Assembly (NCBI GenBank): GCA_030532185.1
Contig: JAUNLO010000005.1
Location: 1-64,000 of the forward strand
Origin: Eubacteriales bacterium
Lineage (GTDB): Bacteria > Bacillota_A > Clostridia > Saccharofermentanales > DTU023
Length of the DNA stretch: 64,000 nucleotides
Reading direction: 5' to 3'
Part shown: positions 1 to 7,444 of the stretch, one piece after another
Layout of the letters: each line of letters opens with the position of its first letter
Numbering within the stretch: the first letter of the stretch is position 1
Notes under the pieces: generated by a model
The model's database searches: none
The model's input: the letters and a program-made list of their open reading frames with translations, nothing else
What the model was told of the DNA's origin: nothing
Made by a program: the position numbers and the translations under genes

Positions 1-129
1 CGATGGCTCTGTTTTAGCGCGCTGGTGGCTCAGAGAGAGCGCGGTTTCCAATTAATATTGAAGATTGATTTTTAATAGGTAAATGATTGATCTGAGAGCA
101 ACCAACCAGCTGCTTTTAATTGACTGAAA

Positions 130-306
130 ATGCTTGAACCTAAATTTGTGCCATTTATAACAGATAAATCGGCGAAAACGCCACATGGCGTAGAATATTC
201 AATTTTACTTGAAAGCACGCCGGAAGAACTTAAGGAAGAGTATCGCAAACTGATAGAAAGCCAAGATGAGCAGGCTGCTAAAGGAAAACCTATAAGCATA
301 TTTTAG
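130..306 (+). pseudogene. Possible 58-codon fragment, unknown function
   Basis: An ATG-initiated frame of 58 codons ends at TAG 304-306. The product has a short hydrophobic start (MLEPKFVPFITDK) and a charged, helical C-terminal half rich in Glu and Lys. The frame is open further upstream apart from a TGA at 121-123, and I see no ribosome binding site before the ATG. It may therefore be the tail of a decayed larger gene rather than a complete gene. It lies directly before the CPCC protein in A+T-rich DNA. I do not recognise the family. Confidence 0.25.
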
Positions 307-412
307 TCTAGCAATTTTAGACTCCGTAAATCTATTTGGGCTCAACGGACACTCTTTTATTGCCCAAAAGCCGAGGCAACAACTTTGGGCACACGGGGAT
401 GGGAAAAACACT

Positions 413-649
413 ATGACACACAACAATGCCAAGATTTACGATAACATTATTTTATTTGAAGACGAAAATCATACGATTATCGGATGCCCGGTTTGCGGTG
501 AACCTCTGGAAACTGACGATATCTGCGGTAAATGTGGTTGGCAGAATACCGGCCTCTATAATATTGATTATGGGCCAAATAATATGACCTTTAATATGAC
601 CTTGCGAGATGCAAAAAGAGCCTATGCAGATGGGCTACCCTTGAATTGA
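413..649 (+). CDS. CPCC-type cysteine-rich zinc-ribbon protein
   Basis: This is a 78-residue protein with two Cys pairs, CPVCG at about residues 25-29 and CGKCGW at about 38-43. A conserved-looking tail follows (GPNNMTFNMTLRDAKRAY). The layout matches the small cysteine-rich CPCC family, which presumably binds one zinc through the four Cys. The molecular role of that family is not established. Its members often occur near polymorphic-toxin or immunity loci, but no toxin is visible here because the window starts just upstream. The ribosome binding site is weak (GGGA about 9 nt before the ATG). The gene sits in DNA richer in A+T than the genes downstream. Confidence 0.7.
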   Translation: MTHNNAKIYDNIILFEDENHTIIGCPVCGEPLETDDICGKCGWQNTGLYNIDYGPNNMTFNMTLRDAKRAYADGLPLN

Positions 650-697
650 ATAATAGTGTTGCACATATAGGCTACAGTGCCGAAAGCTCCTTTTATG

Positions 698-790
698 CAC
701 CAACTGAATTTCCCGAAGTATTTATAATATACTGACTAACCCGTATTTTATCCCACACTTCAAATGTTTTTATTCACCAACTGAATTTCC
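698..790. repeat. Two copies of a 16-bp direct repeat
   Basis: CACCAACTGAATTTCC occurs at 698-713 and again at 775-790, 77 bp apart, in the gene-free stretch between the CPCC gene and tRNA-Sec. There is no coding frame between them. The arrangement resembles repeated transposase-binding sites at the end of an insertion sequence, but no transposase gene is present, so this is only a possible remnant. Confidence 0.5.
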
Positions 791-802
791 TTAAAACGCC
801 AA

Positions 803-827
803 AAGGCCCAACAAATGGGCCTTTTGC
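803..827 (-). terminator. Terminator downstream of tRNA-Sec
   Basis: A hairpin of AAAAGGCCCA and TGGGCCTTTT has a five-base loop and T-rich DNA on both sides. It lies 28 nt beyond the 3' end of the leftward tRNA-Sec and probably works in both directions. Confidence 0.7.
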
Positions 828-854
828 CTAAGTGAATTGCTCTTAGCGCATAGC

Positions 855-951
855 TGGCGGGAACACGTGGGAATCGAACCCACCGGAGGAGCTTCTAACC
901 CCTCGCAACGGTTTTGAAGACCGCGGGGCACACCAGCACCCATCTGCTCCC
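855..951 (-). tRNA. selC: tRNA-Sec (anticodon UCA)
   Basis: On the minus strand a 97-nt tRNA starts GGGAGCAG and ends GTGTTCCC-G-CCA, with the CCA encoded. It has the long acceptor stem, a six-pair D stem (GGGTGC/GTGCCC), the anticodon arm CGGT-CTTCAAA-ACCG with anticodon TCA, a long variable arm and a standard T arm (GTGGG-TTCGATT-CCCAC). These are the diagnostic features of bacterial selenocysteine tRNA, which reads UGA at selenoprotein codons together with SelB. No selA, selB or selD and no clear in-frame UGA selenoprotein lie in this window, so the partners must be elsewhere. Confidence 0.93.
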
Positions 952-967
952 ATAACTGAGCCTTCAA

Positions 968-996
968 AAGATATCAAATTTACTCTCTTTATTCAA
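968..996 (-). promoter_or_regulatory. Candidate promoter of tRNA-Sec
   Basis: On the minus strand, TTGAAT (991-996) and TATCTT (968-973) are separated by 17 bp, and the tRNA begins 17 nt downstream of the second box. The spacing is ideal; the boxes are moderate matches. Confidence 0.5.
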
Positions 997-1125
997 GCTA
1001 GGGCTTGAGTATAGGGCAGGGATGACGACTATGTTTGGCTCACCGGAACTAGTTGATTCAGGTATCTCGGGGCAAGCTGATCTAGATATTATCGCACCAA
1101 GATGATAGGGGGCTTACTGTCCTAG

Positions 1126-1153
1126 CTGACACAGAAAAAGCAAATGCTATAAT
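1126..1153 (+). promoter_or_regulatory. Promoter of the racemase-like gene
   Basis: CTGACA (1126-1131) and a perfect TATAAT (1148-1153) are 16 bp apart. The start codon at 1226 follows about 70 nt after the -10 box. Confidence 0.65.
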
Positions 1154-1225
1154 TAAGGGAGTTTCCAGTGTTTTATGCAGATGCTAGCGATTGCTCGCAG
1201 GCTCTGGCAGCCAAAGGAGGCCTTT

Positions 1226-2287
1226 ATGCCTAGTCCCCTGCTTCTTATTGATCAGCAAGCCTTCCGTGAAAATGCTCTGCGTTTGAATCAAGTGCTCGCT
1301 GCCCAGGGCAAGTTTTGCCATTTTGACTGTAGTTCCTTTGCCAGTCAAACTCCTCTCCTGGAGATGCTGGCCAGAAAAGGCTTGACCAGATTTGCCTCAA
1401 GTCGAGTTGTAGACTTCAACTACCTGGGCCCCTATGCCCAGGATCGTCTACTCCTGCGCTCTCCTATGCTTTCAGAGGTTGCTGCGGTAGTGGATCTCTG
1501 CGATTTATCTTGCAATACGGAATGGCAGGTAATTTGTGCCTTGTCGGATGCTGCCCTGGTCCGGCAGAAGGTGCACCGGGTTTTGGTACAGGTCGACTTG
1601 GGGGACCTTACCTCCGGACTGCAACTAGAAGCTGCCGAGCAGCTGATTGCCAAGCTGGTCAATCTGCGGGGAGTGCGTCTGGCAGGGCTTAAGACAACCT
1701 TTAATGGCTATGGGGGTATCTTGCCAGACCTTGCAAAGCTGGAGGAATTGACAAAATTTGCCAAATTCATTGAGCAACGTTTTGGAATAGGTCTGGAATA
1801 TGTGTCGGGCCTTAACTCCTCTGCTCTGAGTTTGCTAGATGAAAAGAAGTTACCTCCAGACCTGCGACATTTTGTCATTGGTGAAACCTTATTAACCGGA
1901 CGGGAAGCTGCCTACGGTGGAAGCTTTGCAGGCCTCAACCAGAATATCTTCAGCTTGCAAGCAGAAGTGGTGGAGGCCCAACGTCGTCCCTCTCTGCCCC
2001 AAGGCCAGTCTGGTCACCGTAACAGGGATACGGCCATCCATTATGAAGACCGTGGCCTTATTCAGAGGGTAAATTTAGCCTTTGGCCGCCAAGAGCTTGC
2101 AGGTCACAATTTGGAGCCCAAGTTGCGGGGGATACGCTATTTGGGCCAGACCCAGGATCAAACTTTTTATGACGTCACTGGTCTCAACAAACGTCTAGGC
2201 CCTGGTGACCATTTAGAATTTATGCTGAATTATCCTGGCCTGCTACAGGCTTTGGTGTCTGCCTACATCAGTAAAGTGCTTGTGTAA
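1226..2287 (+). CDS. Ornithine-racemase-like fold-III PLP protein, catalytic Lys apparently missing
   Basis: This 353-residue protein matches the alanine-racemase N-terminal superfamily, closest in layout to ornithine racemase (Orr/YhfX-like). Matching landmarks are an SSR block where DSR is usual, LLLRSPMLSE, VQVDLGDL, FNGYGGILP, SGLNSSAL, GETLLTGREAAYG and a C-terminal LNYPGLLQALVSAYISKV. Family members normally carry the PLP-binding lysine near residue 35 (VTK-type motif). Here that stretch reads CHFDCSSFASQTP, with no lysine. The protein may therefore be catalytically dead or use another chemistry. I chose ATG 1226 because AAGGAGG precedes it; an in-frame ATG at 1175 lacks a ribosome binding site. 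It stands alone, upstream of the TPP-controlled operon. Confidence 0.8.
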   Translation: MPSPLLLIDQQAFRENALRLNQVLAAQGKFCHFDCSSFASQTPLLEMLARKGLTRFASSRVVDFNYLGPYAQDRLLLRSPMLSEVAAVVDLCDLSCNTEWQVICALSDAALVRQKVHRVLVQVDLGDLTSGLQLEAAEQLIAKLVNLRGVRLAGLKTTFNGYGGILPDLAKLEELTKFAKFIEQRFGIGLEYVSGLNSSALSLLDEKKLPPDLRHFVIGETLLTGREAAYGGSFAGLNQNIFSLQAEVVEAQRRPSLPQGQSGHRNRDTAIHYEDRGLIQRVNLAFGRQELAGHNLEPKLRGIRYLGQTQDQTFYDVTGLNKRLGPGDHLEFMLNYPGLLQALVSAYISKVLV

Positions 2288-2452
2288 ATCGGTAAAGTTA
2301 TTATCTCTAGAAAGACATCTCCTAGCCTCTCGCTAATTGACAAACAAAACTTCACATTGCCAAAGTAAGCAGGACACTTAAAGGAAGGGCTAGACTCTTT
2401 GCTTTTTTCTTAAGCATGTTCTCCTTAGATCCAGCCAGTGCTCCCCTTGTGT

Positions 2453-2477
2453 TGGTGGGGAATTTACTTTTTCACTT
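2453..2477. repeat. 25-bp direct repeat, left copy
   Basis: A 25-bp sequence beginning TGGTGGGG and ending TTCACTT is repeated perfectly at 5752-5776. The two copies bracket the riboswitch and ThiXYZ operon. This copy lies in the 537-bp gap after the racemase-like gene; the rest of that gap before the promoter shows nothing I can name. Confidence 0.85.
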
Positions 2478-2506
2478 AAGCCTGCGAACTGAGCCAGGAG
2501 GAAAAC

Positions 2507-2535
2507 TTGACATCGGCCTGAGGGCCAGCTAAGAT
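2507..2535 (+). promoter_or_regulatory. Promoter of the TPP-controlled operon
   Basis: A perfect TTGACA (2507-2512) and TAAGAT (2530-2535) are 17 bp apart. Transcription would start near 2542, just before the riboswitch aptamer. Confidence 0.75.
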
Positions 2536-2550
2536 TTTTTTAGCCTTAAA

Positions 2551-2634
2551 TAAGGGGAGGCCAGCTGGCCTGAGAGGGAAACAAGAAGGTTTCCGACCCT
2601 CAAACCTGATGCGGATAATGCCGACGTAGGGATC
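2551..2634 (+). promoter_or_regulatory. TPP riboswitch (THI element)
   Basis: The aptamer contains the conserved blocks in order: AGGGGAGG, GCCTGAGAGG, CCGACCCTC, AACCTGATGCGGATAATGCC and GACGTAGGGA. The CTGAGA and ACCTGAT...GGATAATGCC...CGTAGGGA signatures are specific to thiamine-pyrophosphate riboswitches. It is followed directly by a terminator hairpin, so TPP binding should switch off the ABC transporter operon. Confidence 0.95.
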
Positions 2635-2650
2635 ATATGCCTAGCTATGA

Positions 2651-2688
2651 CCGCTTAACCGCATATCCTCGGTTTAAGCGGTTTTTTG
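2651..2688 (+). terminator. Riboswitch expression-platform terminator
   Basis: ACCGCTTAACCG (2651-2662) pairs with CGGTTTAAGCGGT (2671-2683) with one bulged T, followed by a T run. It sits 16 nt after the aptamer, as expected for transcription attenuation. The remaining leader to 2824 has no evident gene. Confidence 0.85.
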
Positions 2689-2824
2689 TTAACCAAAAAG
2701 GTAAGGGGTCTGACAGGTCTAGCTTGAGTAGGTCCTGGCAAGTAAAGCCGGGAGTTAGAGCCCTGGTTAGTTGTAGCAGGGAAGACCTTCACAGGCAAGC
2801 CCGCCCGGGCTTAGAAGGAGCAGA

Positions 2825-3631
2825 ATGAAAAAATTCCTTGAACGTAATCTTCTCATGATCCTCATTCTGCTGGGACTGTTTGTCCTCTGGGAAGTGGCCT
2901 GTAGCTGGGGTCAAGTTCCTTCCTATATCTTACCCAAGCCCAGCAAGATTTTTCGTACCCTCGGGCAAAATATCGGCCCCTTACTGGAACACTCGGGGGT
3001 TACACTCGTGGAAAGCTTGATAGGCATCACGATTTCCGTAGCTCTAGCTGTCTTTCTGGCCCTCTTCATGGACCTCAACCAAACCCTGCGTCAGACTCTG
3101 CACTCCCTCCTGGTAATTAGCCAGTGCATCCCCAGTCTGGTCTTGGCCCCTTTACTCATGATTTGGCTGGGCTTTGGTATGGCTCCTAAAATCGTGGTTG
3201 TGGTTTTAATGTGCTTTTATCCCATAACTGTAAACTTCGCAGAAGGGCTGCAGAAGCTCAATCAAGATAGCCTAGACCTCCTACAAAGCTTCGGGGCCTC
3301 ACAAGTACAAATTTATCGGGTGGCCAAAATTCCGGCGGCCATTCCTTACCTCTTTTCCGGCCTGCGGGTGGCGGCGACCTACTCCATTTCAGCAGCCGTA
3401 ATCGGGGAGTGGCTGTCCTCTCAGGCTGGTTTGGGCTACTACATGATCCGGGTCTCCAATGCCTATCAGCTTGATAAGGTATTTGCCTGCCTCTTTTTAA
3501 TCATCTTCTGGTCTTTGGTCATGAACGGCCTGGTGGCCTTGTTCCGTATGCTAGCAGAGCCCGGTCGAGGTCTCGTCGCTCGTAAGCGCCAGCAAAACGC
3601 TCAAAGAGCCTTAAGGGGCAAACAGCCTTAA
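2825..3631 (+). CDS. ABC transporter permease, thiamine-precursor type (ThiX-like)
   Basis: This 268-residue membrane protein has an N-terminal transmembrane helix (residues 7-25) and a BPD_transp_1 permease core of about six helices. It includes the cytoplasmic EAA-type loop (LDLLQSFGASQVQIYRVAKIPAAIPYLFSGLRVA, about 155-190) that contacts the ATPase. The family includes SsuC, TauC and ThiX permeases. Its place as first gene under a TPP riboswitch, followed by an NMT1-like binding protein and an ATPase, points to uptake of a thiamine pyrimidine precursor such as formylaminopyrimidine or HMP. AAGGAG precedes the ATG. A sulfonate or nitrate role is less likely given the riboswitch. Confidence 0.88.
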   Translation: MKKFLERNLLMILILLGLFVLWEVACSWGQVPSYILPKPSKIFRTLGQNIGPLLEHSGVTLVESLIGITISVALAVFLALFMDLNQTLRQTLHSLLVISQCIPSLVLAPLLMIWLGFGMAPKIVVVVLMCFYPITVNFAEGLQKLNQDSLDLLQSFGASQVQIYRVAKIPAAIPYLFSGLRVAATYSISAAVIGEWLSSQAGLGYYMIRVSNAYQLDKVFACLFLIIFWSLVMNGLVALFRMLAEPGRGLVARKRQQNAQRALRGKQP

Positions 3632-3656
3632 GCTCATTTGACTAATTGCACTACAT

Positions 3657-3685
3657 GAAAGTAGCCTCACCCTGGGGCTACTTTC
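3657..3685 (+). promoter_or_regulatory. Intercistronic hairpin
   Basis: GAAAGTAGCC (3657-3666) pairs perfectly with GGCTACTTTC (3676-3685) between the permease and binding-protein genes. No T run follows, so it is more likely an mRNA-stability or processing element than a terminator. Confidence 0.6.
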
Positions 3686-3700
3686 CAGAAAGGAATCTAC

Positions 3701-4858
3701 ATGAAAAACACTTTGAAAGTTCTCTTAACCATGCTAGTTATCTTCAGTCTGAGCCTGGCTGCTGCCTGTGCCCCTGGCGCAGAATCCCAGCCTAAAGAAG
3801 CGGATATGAATAGCAAGGAAACGGCAAGCGAGAAGACCGAGGAGACCGTAAGCAACAAAGCTGAGTCTGAAACTACGGAAGCTGACCAAAACGCAAGCAA
3901 AACAGAAGTAGGAGCTGAGGATAAAGCTGAGGCAGACGAAAAAGTAGACCTGCGTCCTGTTACCGTAATCTTGGATTATGTAATTAATACCAACCACTCC
4001 GGTCTCTTCGCTGCTCTGGAGAAAGGCTATTATGCGGAAGAAGGTCTGGACGTGCAGATTGTAGAGCCTCAAGAAGGAGTAAGCCTGCAGATTTTAGCTA
4101 CGGGTAAGGCTGACTTTGCCACTAGCTACCAGGAAGACCTCACCTATGCTCTGACCCAGGAAGAACCTCTGCCTTTGAAAGCGATTGCCACAATTATTCA
4201 AAATAATACTTCCGGTTTTGCTTCTTTCAAGGACAAGAAGATTACTACACCTGCCGATTTTGCGGGTAAAACCTACGCTGGATGGGGTTCTGCCGCAGAA
4301 AAAGCCATTATTCAGGCTGCCGTAAAACAAGCTGGTGAGGACCCGGAGGCCGTAACCTTCGTCACCGCCATGGATACCTCTTATGCTAGCCTGGAGGGTG
4401 ACATTGACTTGATGTGGTTCTTTGAAGGCTGGGACATGATCGCTGCTGAAATGGAAGGCCTGGATCTCAACTATATTCCTTGCCGGGATATTGATGAACG
4501 TCTTAACTATTACACCCCCATCCTGGTTACTCGTAACGACTTAATTGAGGAAGACGCAGAATTTGTTGCGGCCTTTATGCGGGCTACAGCTAAGGGTTAC
4601 GCCTTTGCCTCCGAATCCGGCAATGTAGCAGAAATGGTAGAAATTCTTCTGAAATATTCACCCGAATTAGATCCTGAGCTGCTCACTAAATCGCAGACCT
4701 ATCTAGCTGCAGAATATGGTAAGGGCGCAGACCGTTGGGGCCTGATGAAGGATGAAGTTTGGACCGGCTATGCTGAATTCATGCAAGAGAACGAGCTGAT
4801 TTCCGAAGTTCTGGAGCCCCAAGACTACTTTACCAACGCCTTTATCCCGGAGAGCTAG
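3701..4858 (+). CDS. NMT1/THI5-like substrate-binding lipoprotein (ThiY-like)
   Basis: This 385-residue protein has a lipoprotein signal peptide with lipobox LAAAC (Cys about residue 24). An acidic, Ser/Glu/Lys-rich linker (25-85) would tether it to the membrane. The binding domain begins VTVILDYVINTNHSGLFAALEKGYYAEEGLDVQIVEP, typical of the NMT1/THI5-like family that binds thiamine pyrimidine intermediates. It would deliver substrate to the permease upstream and the ATPase downstream. RBS AAAGGA precedes the ATG. The linker is longer than usual. The ligand is inferred from the family and the riboswitch, not read directly. Confidence 0.88.
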   Translation: MKNTLKVLLTMLVIFSLSLAAACAPGAESQPKEADMNSKETASEKTEETVSNKAESETTEADQNASKTEVGAEDKAEADEKVDLRPVTVILDYVINTNHSGLFAALEKGYYAEEGLDVQIVEPQEGVSLQILATGKADFATSYQEDLTYALTQEEPLPLKAIATIIQNNTSGFASFKDKKITTPADFAGKTYAGWGSAAEKAIIQAAVKQAGEDPEAVTFVTAMDTSYASLEGDIDLMWFFEGWDMIAAEMEGLDLNYIPCRDIDERLNYYTPILVTRNDLIEEDAEFVAAFMRATAKGYAFASESGNVAEMVEILLKYSPELDPELLTKSQTYLAAEYGKGADRWGLMKDEVWTGYAEFMQENELISEVLEPQDYFTNAFIPES

Positions 4859-4891
4859 GCCTGCAAGGTTTAGCCTTTAGAAAGTTACACC

Positions 4892-5737
4892 ATGTCACTA
4901 AAGCCCACCCCCCAAGCAAGCCCTACTTCTACTCAAGCTCCTGGCCTCCAGGTCAAGGAAGCTGGCGCCCCTGCCCAGGCCCAAGTGGAGGTGGAAAAAC
5001 TGTCCATAGCCTATGCTGGCGAGCTGGTTCTCCAGGATCTTTCCTTTGACCTGTATCCCCAAGAATTTATCGCCATCATTGGCCCCTCAGGGGTGGGCAA
5101 ATCTACCCTCTTAAAGATTCTAGCTTCTATCTTGCCCCTGGAGACTGGCCGGATCCTATTTGAAGGTGAAGACTATCAAAAGCATAAGTCAGCCTTGGCC
5201 TATATGCCCCAGGCTGACCTGCTTTTTCCCTGGATGACCGTGTATGATAATGTCCGGCTTTATGACCAACTCCACCCTGCTTCTCAGGGCCACAGCAAGC
5301 AAGAAATTTTAGACCTGCTCCAGCGCTTTGGCCTAGGCGGCTATGAGTTTGCCCTGGTGGACACCCTATCTGGGGGTATGCGGCAAAGAGCAGCCTTCCT
5401 ACGTACCCTCCTCTGTCCCGCCCAGGTTTTTCTTCTGGACGAGCCCTTTGCAGCCTTGGATGTAATTACCCGCAACCGTATGCAAGAATGGCTGCTCGAC
5501 CTCCGCCAGGACCTACAGCGCAGTATCGTGATGGTCACCCATGATTTAGAAGAAGCCATCCTCCTGGCAGACCGTATACTGGTCCTAGAGGGGAGACCGG
5601 CCAAAATAGCCTCGACCTATAGGGTAGATACTCCACCCGGGGAACGCTCGCGCGACTGGTTATTCAGCCAAAGCGAGCTCAAACGCCAGCTTTACCACAA
5701 ATTGGCGGAAAATGATTATTTTAAGTCGGGGGAGTAG
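4892..5737 (+). CDS. ABC transporter ATPase, thiamine-precursor type (ThiZ-like)
   Basis: This 281-residue ATP-binding subunit has Walker A GPSGVGKST (about residues 66-74), the Q-loop region MPQADLLFPWMTV, signature LSGGMRQR, Walker B VFLLDEP and the switch histidine in VTHDLEEA. It belongs to the SsuB/TauB/ThiZ group. The first 35 residues are a Pro/Ala/Gln-rich extension absent from most relatives. It is the last gene of the TPP-riboswitch operon and energises import. The ribosome binding site is weak (AGAAAG). No thiamine biosynthesis gene lies in the window, so the operon points to salvage. Confidence 0.88.
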   Translation: MSLKPTPQASPTSTQAPGLQVKEAGAPAQAQVEVEKLSIAYAGELVLQDLSFDLYPQEFIAIIGPSGVGKSTLLKILASILPLETGRILFEGEDYQKHKSALAYMPQADLLFPWMTVYDNVRLYDQLHPASQGHSKQEILDLLQRFGLGGYEFALVDTLSGGMRQRAAFLRTLLCPAQVFLLDEPFAALDVITRNRMQEWLLDLRQDLQRSIVMVTHDLEEAILLADRILVLEGRPAKIASTYRVDTPPGERSRDWLFSQSELKRQLYHKLAENDYFKSGE

Positions 5738-5751
5738 CAGGGTTTAGGCCC

Positions 5752-5776
5752 TGGTGGGGAATTTACTTTTTCACTT
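5752..5776. repeat. 25-bp direct repeat, right copy
   Basis: Perfect second copy of the 25-mer at 2453-2477, lying 14 bp after the ThiZ-like stop codon and just before the tRNA-Ser promoter. Confidence 0.85.
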
Positions 5777-5806
5777 TAGGGGAATGCTTAAAAAACCTTT
5801 AGCTAT

Positions 5807-5836
5807 TTGACAGTTGGCCGAAAGCTTTTATATAAT
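5807..5836 (+). promoter_or_regulatory. Promoter of tRNA-Ser
   Basis: A perfect TTGACA (5807-5812) and TATAAT (5831-5836) are 18 bp apart, about 65 nt before the mature tRNA. Confidence 0.8.
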
Positions 5837-5900
5837 AGTCAAGCTTTGCAGGCACACCATCTTATGGTCTGAAGACAAAGCACAGTTTAATCAAGCACAT

Positions 5901-5992
5901 GGAGAGTTGGCCGAGTTGGCTGAAGGCGCACGATTGGAAATCGTGTAAACGTTAATAGCGTTTCGAGAGTTCGAATCTCTTGCTCTCCGCCA
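5901..5992 (+). tRNA. tRNA-Ser (anticodon GGA)
   Basis: A class II tRNA of 92 nt with encoded CCA. Acceptor GGAGAGT pairs with GCTCTCC, discriminator G. The anticodon arm is CACGATT-GGA-AATCGTG, the variable arm is long, and the T arm has GAGAG-TTCGAAT-CTCTT. Serine identity follows from the GGA anticodon and long variable arm. Confidence 0.95.
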
Positions 5993-6012
5993 CTACATTT
6001 TGTAGTAAGAGC

Positions 6013-6046
6013 AAAACCCCTGTAATCTGGTGATTGCAGGGGTTTT
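6013..6046 (+). terminator. Terminator of tRNA-Ser
   Basis: AAAACCCCTG and CAGGGGTTTT, extended by AATC/GATT, form a strong hairpin ending in a T-rich stretch. Confidence 0.85.
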
Positions 6047-6246
6047 ACTTTTACTAGAAATGCGGGGGCAAATTCTGCCTAACTACTCTTATCACAAGAC
6101 AATATTTATAATAAATTTGCTTGACTTTATGTCGTAAGCAAGTGAAAATTATAGCTAGTAATAGCTTGCTATTTAACTAATAATGCAAGTAAGACACCCG
6201 AGCAAAGTATGCATAATTATTGCAAAATGCCCAGCTCAACTAGCTT

Positions 6247-6271
6247 GCCTGTCGGTTACCTACCGACTGGC
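6247..6271 (+). promoter_or_regulatory. Hairpin in the dhaK leader
   Basis: GCCTGTCGGT (6247-6256) and ACCGACTGGC (6262-6271) pair in nine of ten positions around a five-base loop. No T run follows, so it is not a simple terminator. It could be an operator or an RNA element controlling the dha operon. A possible promoter (TTGACT and GAAAAT, 17 bp apart, near 6121-6149) lies upstream but is weak. Confidence 0.5.
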
Positions 6272-6355
6272 GCCTTCCCTGACTTCGTCACTAATTTAGC
6301 CAGAGCGCAATGCCTAGAGCTAAAATTTAAGATTCTGTCCACAGGAGGAAAGAAG

Positions 6356-7357
6356 ATGAAAAAGTTGATTAACAAGGCCGAAAATGTCGTGGTTGACAGC
6401 CTACACGGCATGGAACTCGCCCACGGTGACCTACTGAAGGTTAACTATGACCCCAACTTCATTGTGCGCGCCGATGCGGGGAAGAAAGAAAAGGTGGCCC
6501 TGGTTTCTGGGGGCGGCTCTGGCCATGAACCCCTGCACGGTGGTTTCGTAGGCATGGGTATGCTGGATGCTGCTTGCCCTGGCGCCGTTTTTACCTCTCC
6601 TACGCCCGACCAAATTGAAGCAGCAAGTAGGGCCGCTCACGCTGGCAAAGGTGTTCTGCATATCGTCAAAAACTATACGGGCGACGTGTTGAACTTTGAG
6701 ATGGCTGCTGACCTGGTCAGAATGGATGGCATTGAGGTAGAATCCGTGGTCATCGATGATGACGTAGCGGTTAAGGATAGCTTATATACAGCTGGCCGCC
6801 GCGGGGTTGGCCTCACCGTCTTAGTTGAAAAAATCGCCGGTGCAGCCGCAGAAGAAGGCAGATCACTGGCCGAAGTAGCAGAAGTCTGCAGAAAAGTTAA
6901 TGCCAATGGCCGCAGCATGGGTATGGCCCTTACCCCCTGTACGGTACCCGAAGCCGGCAAACCCAGCTTTACCCTGGAAGAGGATGAGATGGAAATTGGT
7001 ATTGGTATCCACGGCGAACCTGGGCGGGAACGCATGAAACTAAAATCTGCTGCGGAAATCGCCGAACTCTTAACTGAGCCGGTTACTAGCGCTCTACCCT
7101 TCCAGAGTGGAGATAAGGTTCTCCTCTTCATGAATGGTATGGGTGGTACCCCCTTGATTGAACTCTATGTGATGTACAATGAAGTGGTCAAAATCCTGGA
7201 GAAAAAGGGTATTGAAGTGGCACGCAAGTTGGTGGGCCCCTATATCACCTCCCTGGAAATGGCTGGCTGCTCAGTAACCTTGCTCAAGCTGGATGATGAC
7301 CTGACCAAACTTTGGGATCAACCTGTCCATACTCCCGCCCTGCGTTGGGGTGTGTAG
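6356..7357 (+). CDS. dhaK: Dihydroxyacetone kinase subunit DhaK
   Basis: This 333-residue subunit binds dihydroxyacetone covalently through a histidine and passes it to DhaL for phosphorylation. Landmarks are the N-terminal [39 protein letters not shown] (about 45-60), [15 protein letters not shown] and GIGIHGEPG near residue 220, whose His is the family's substrate-binding residue. The true start is ATG 6356, preceded by AGGAGG; an upstream in-frame ATG at 6209 would add 49 residues unlike the family. dhaL and the phosphodonor subunit follow, so the kinase uses PEP through a PTS relay rather than ATP. The product is dihydroxyacetone phosphate in the cytoplasm. Confidence 0.96.
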   Translation: MKKLINKAENVVVDSLHGMELAHGDLLKVNYDPNFIVRADAGKKEKVALVSGGGSGHEPLHGGFVGMGMLDAACPGAVFTSPTPDQIEAASRAAHAGKGVLHIVKNYTGDVLNFEMAADLVRMDGIEVESVVIDDDVAVKDSLYTAGRRGVGLTVLVEKIAGAAAEEGRSLAEVAEVCRKVNANGRSMGMALTPCTVPEAGKPSFTLEEDEMEIGIGIHGEPGRERMKLKSAAEIAELLTEPVTSALPFQSGDKVLLFMNGMGGTPLIELYVMYNEVVKILEKKGIEVARKLVGPYITSLEMAGCSVTLLKLDDDLTKLWDQPVHTPALRWGV

Positions 7358-7444
7358 GCAATTTACCAGGATACTTAAATAAAGTAGAAGACTAGCAAGG
7401 GTACTAAGTGTACCTAAGCGGAGAAGAAAAGAGACAGCAAGTAT

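Noticed and set aside
121..123. TGA at 121-123 as a selenocysteine codon, given tRNA-Sec nearby
   Set aside because: The reading frame around it matches no known selenoprotein, and no downstream hairpin of bSECIS type is apparent; a stop codon in decayed DNA is simpler.
2637..2828. 63-codon open frame after the TPP aptamer
   Set aside because: It begins inside the riboswitch expression platform, crosses the terminator hairpin and has no family-like sequence; it is leader RNA.
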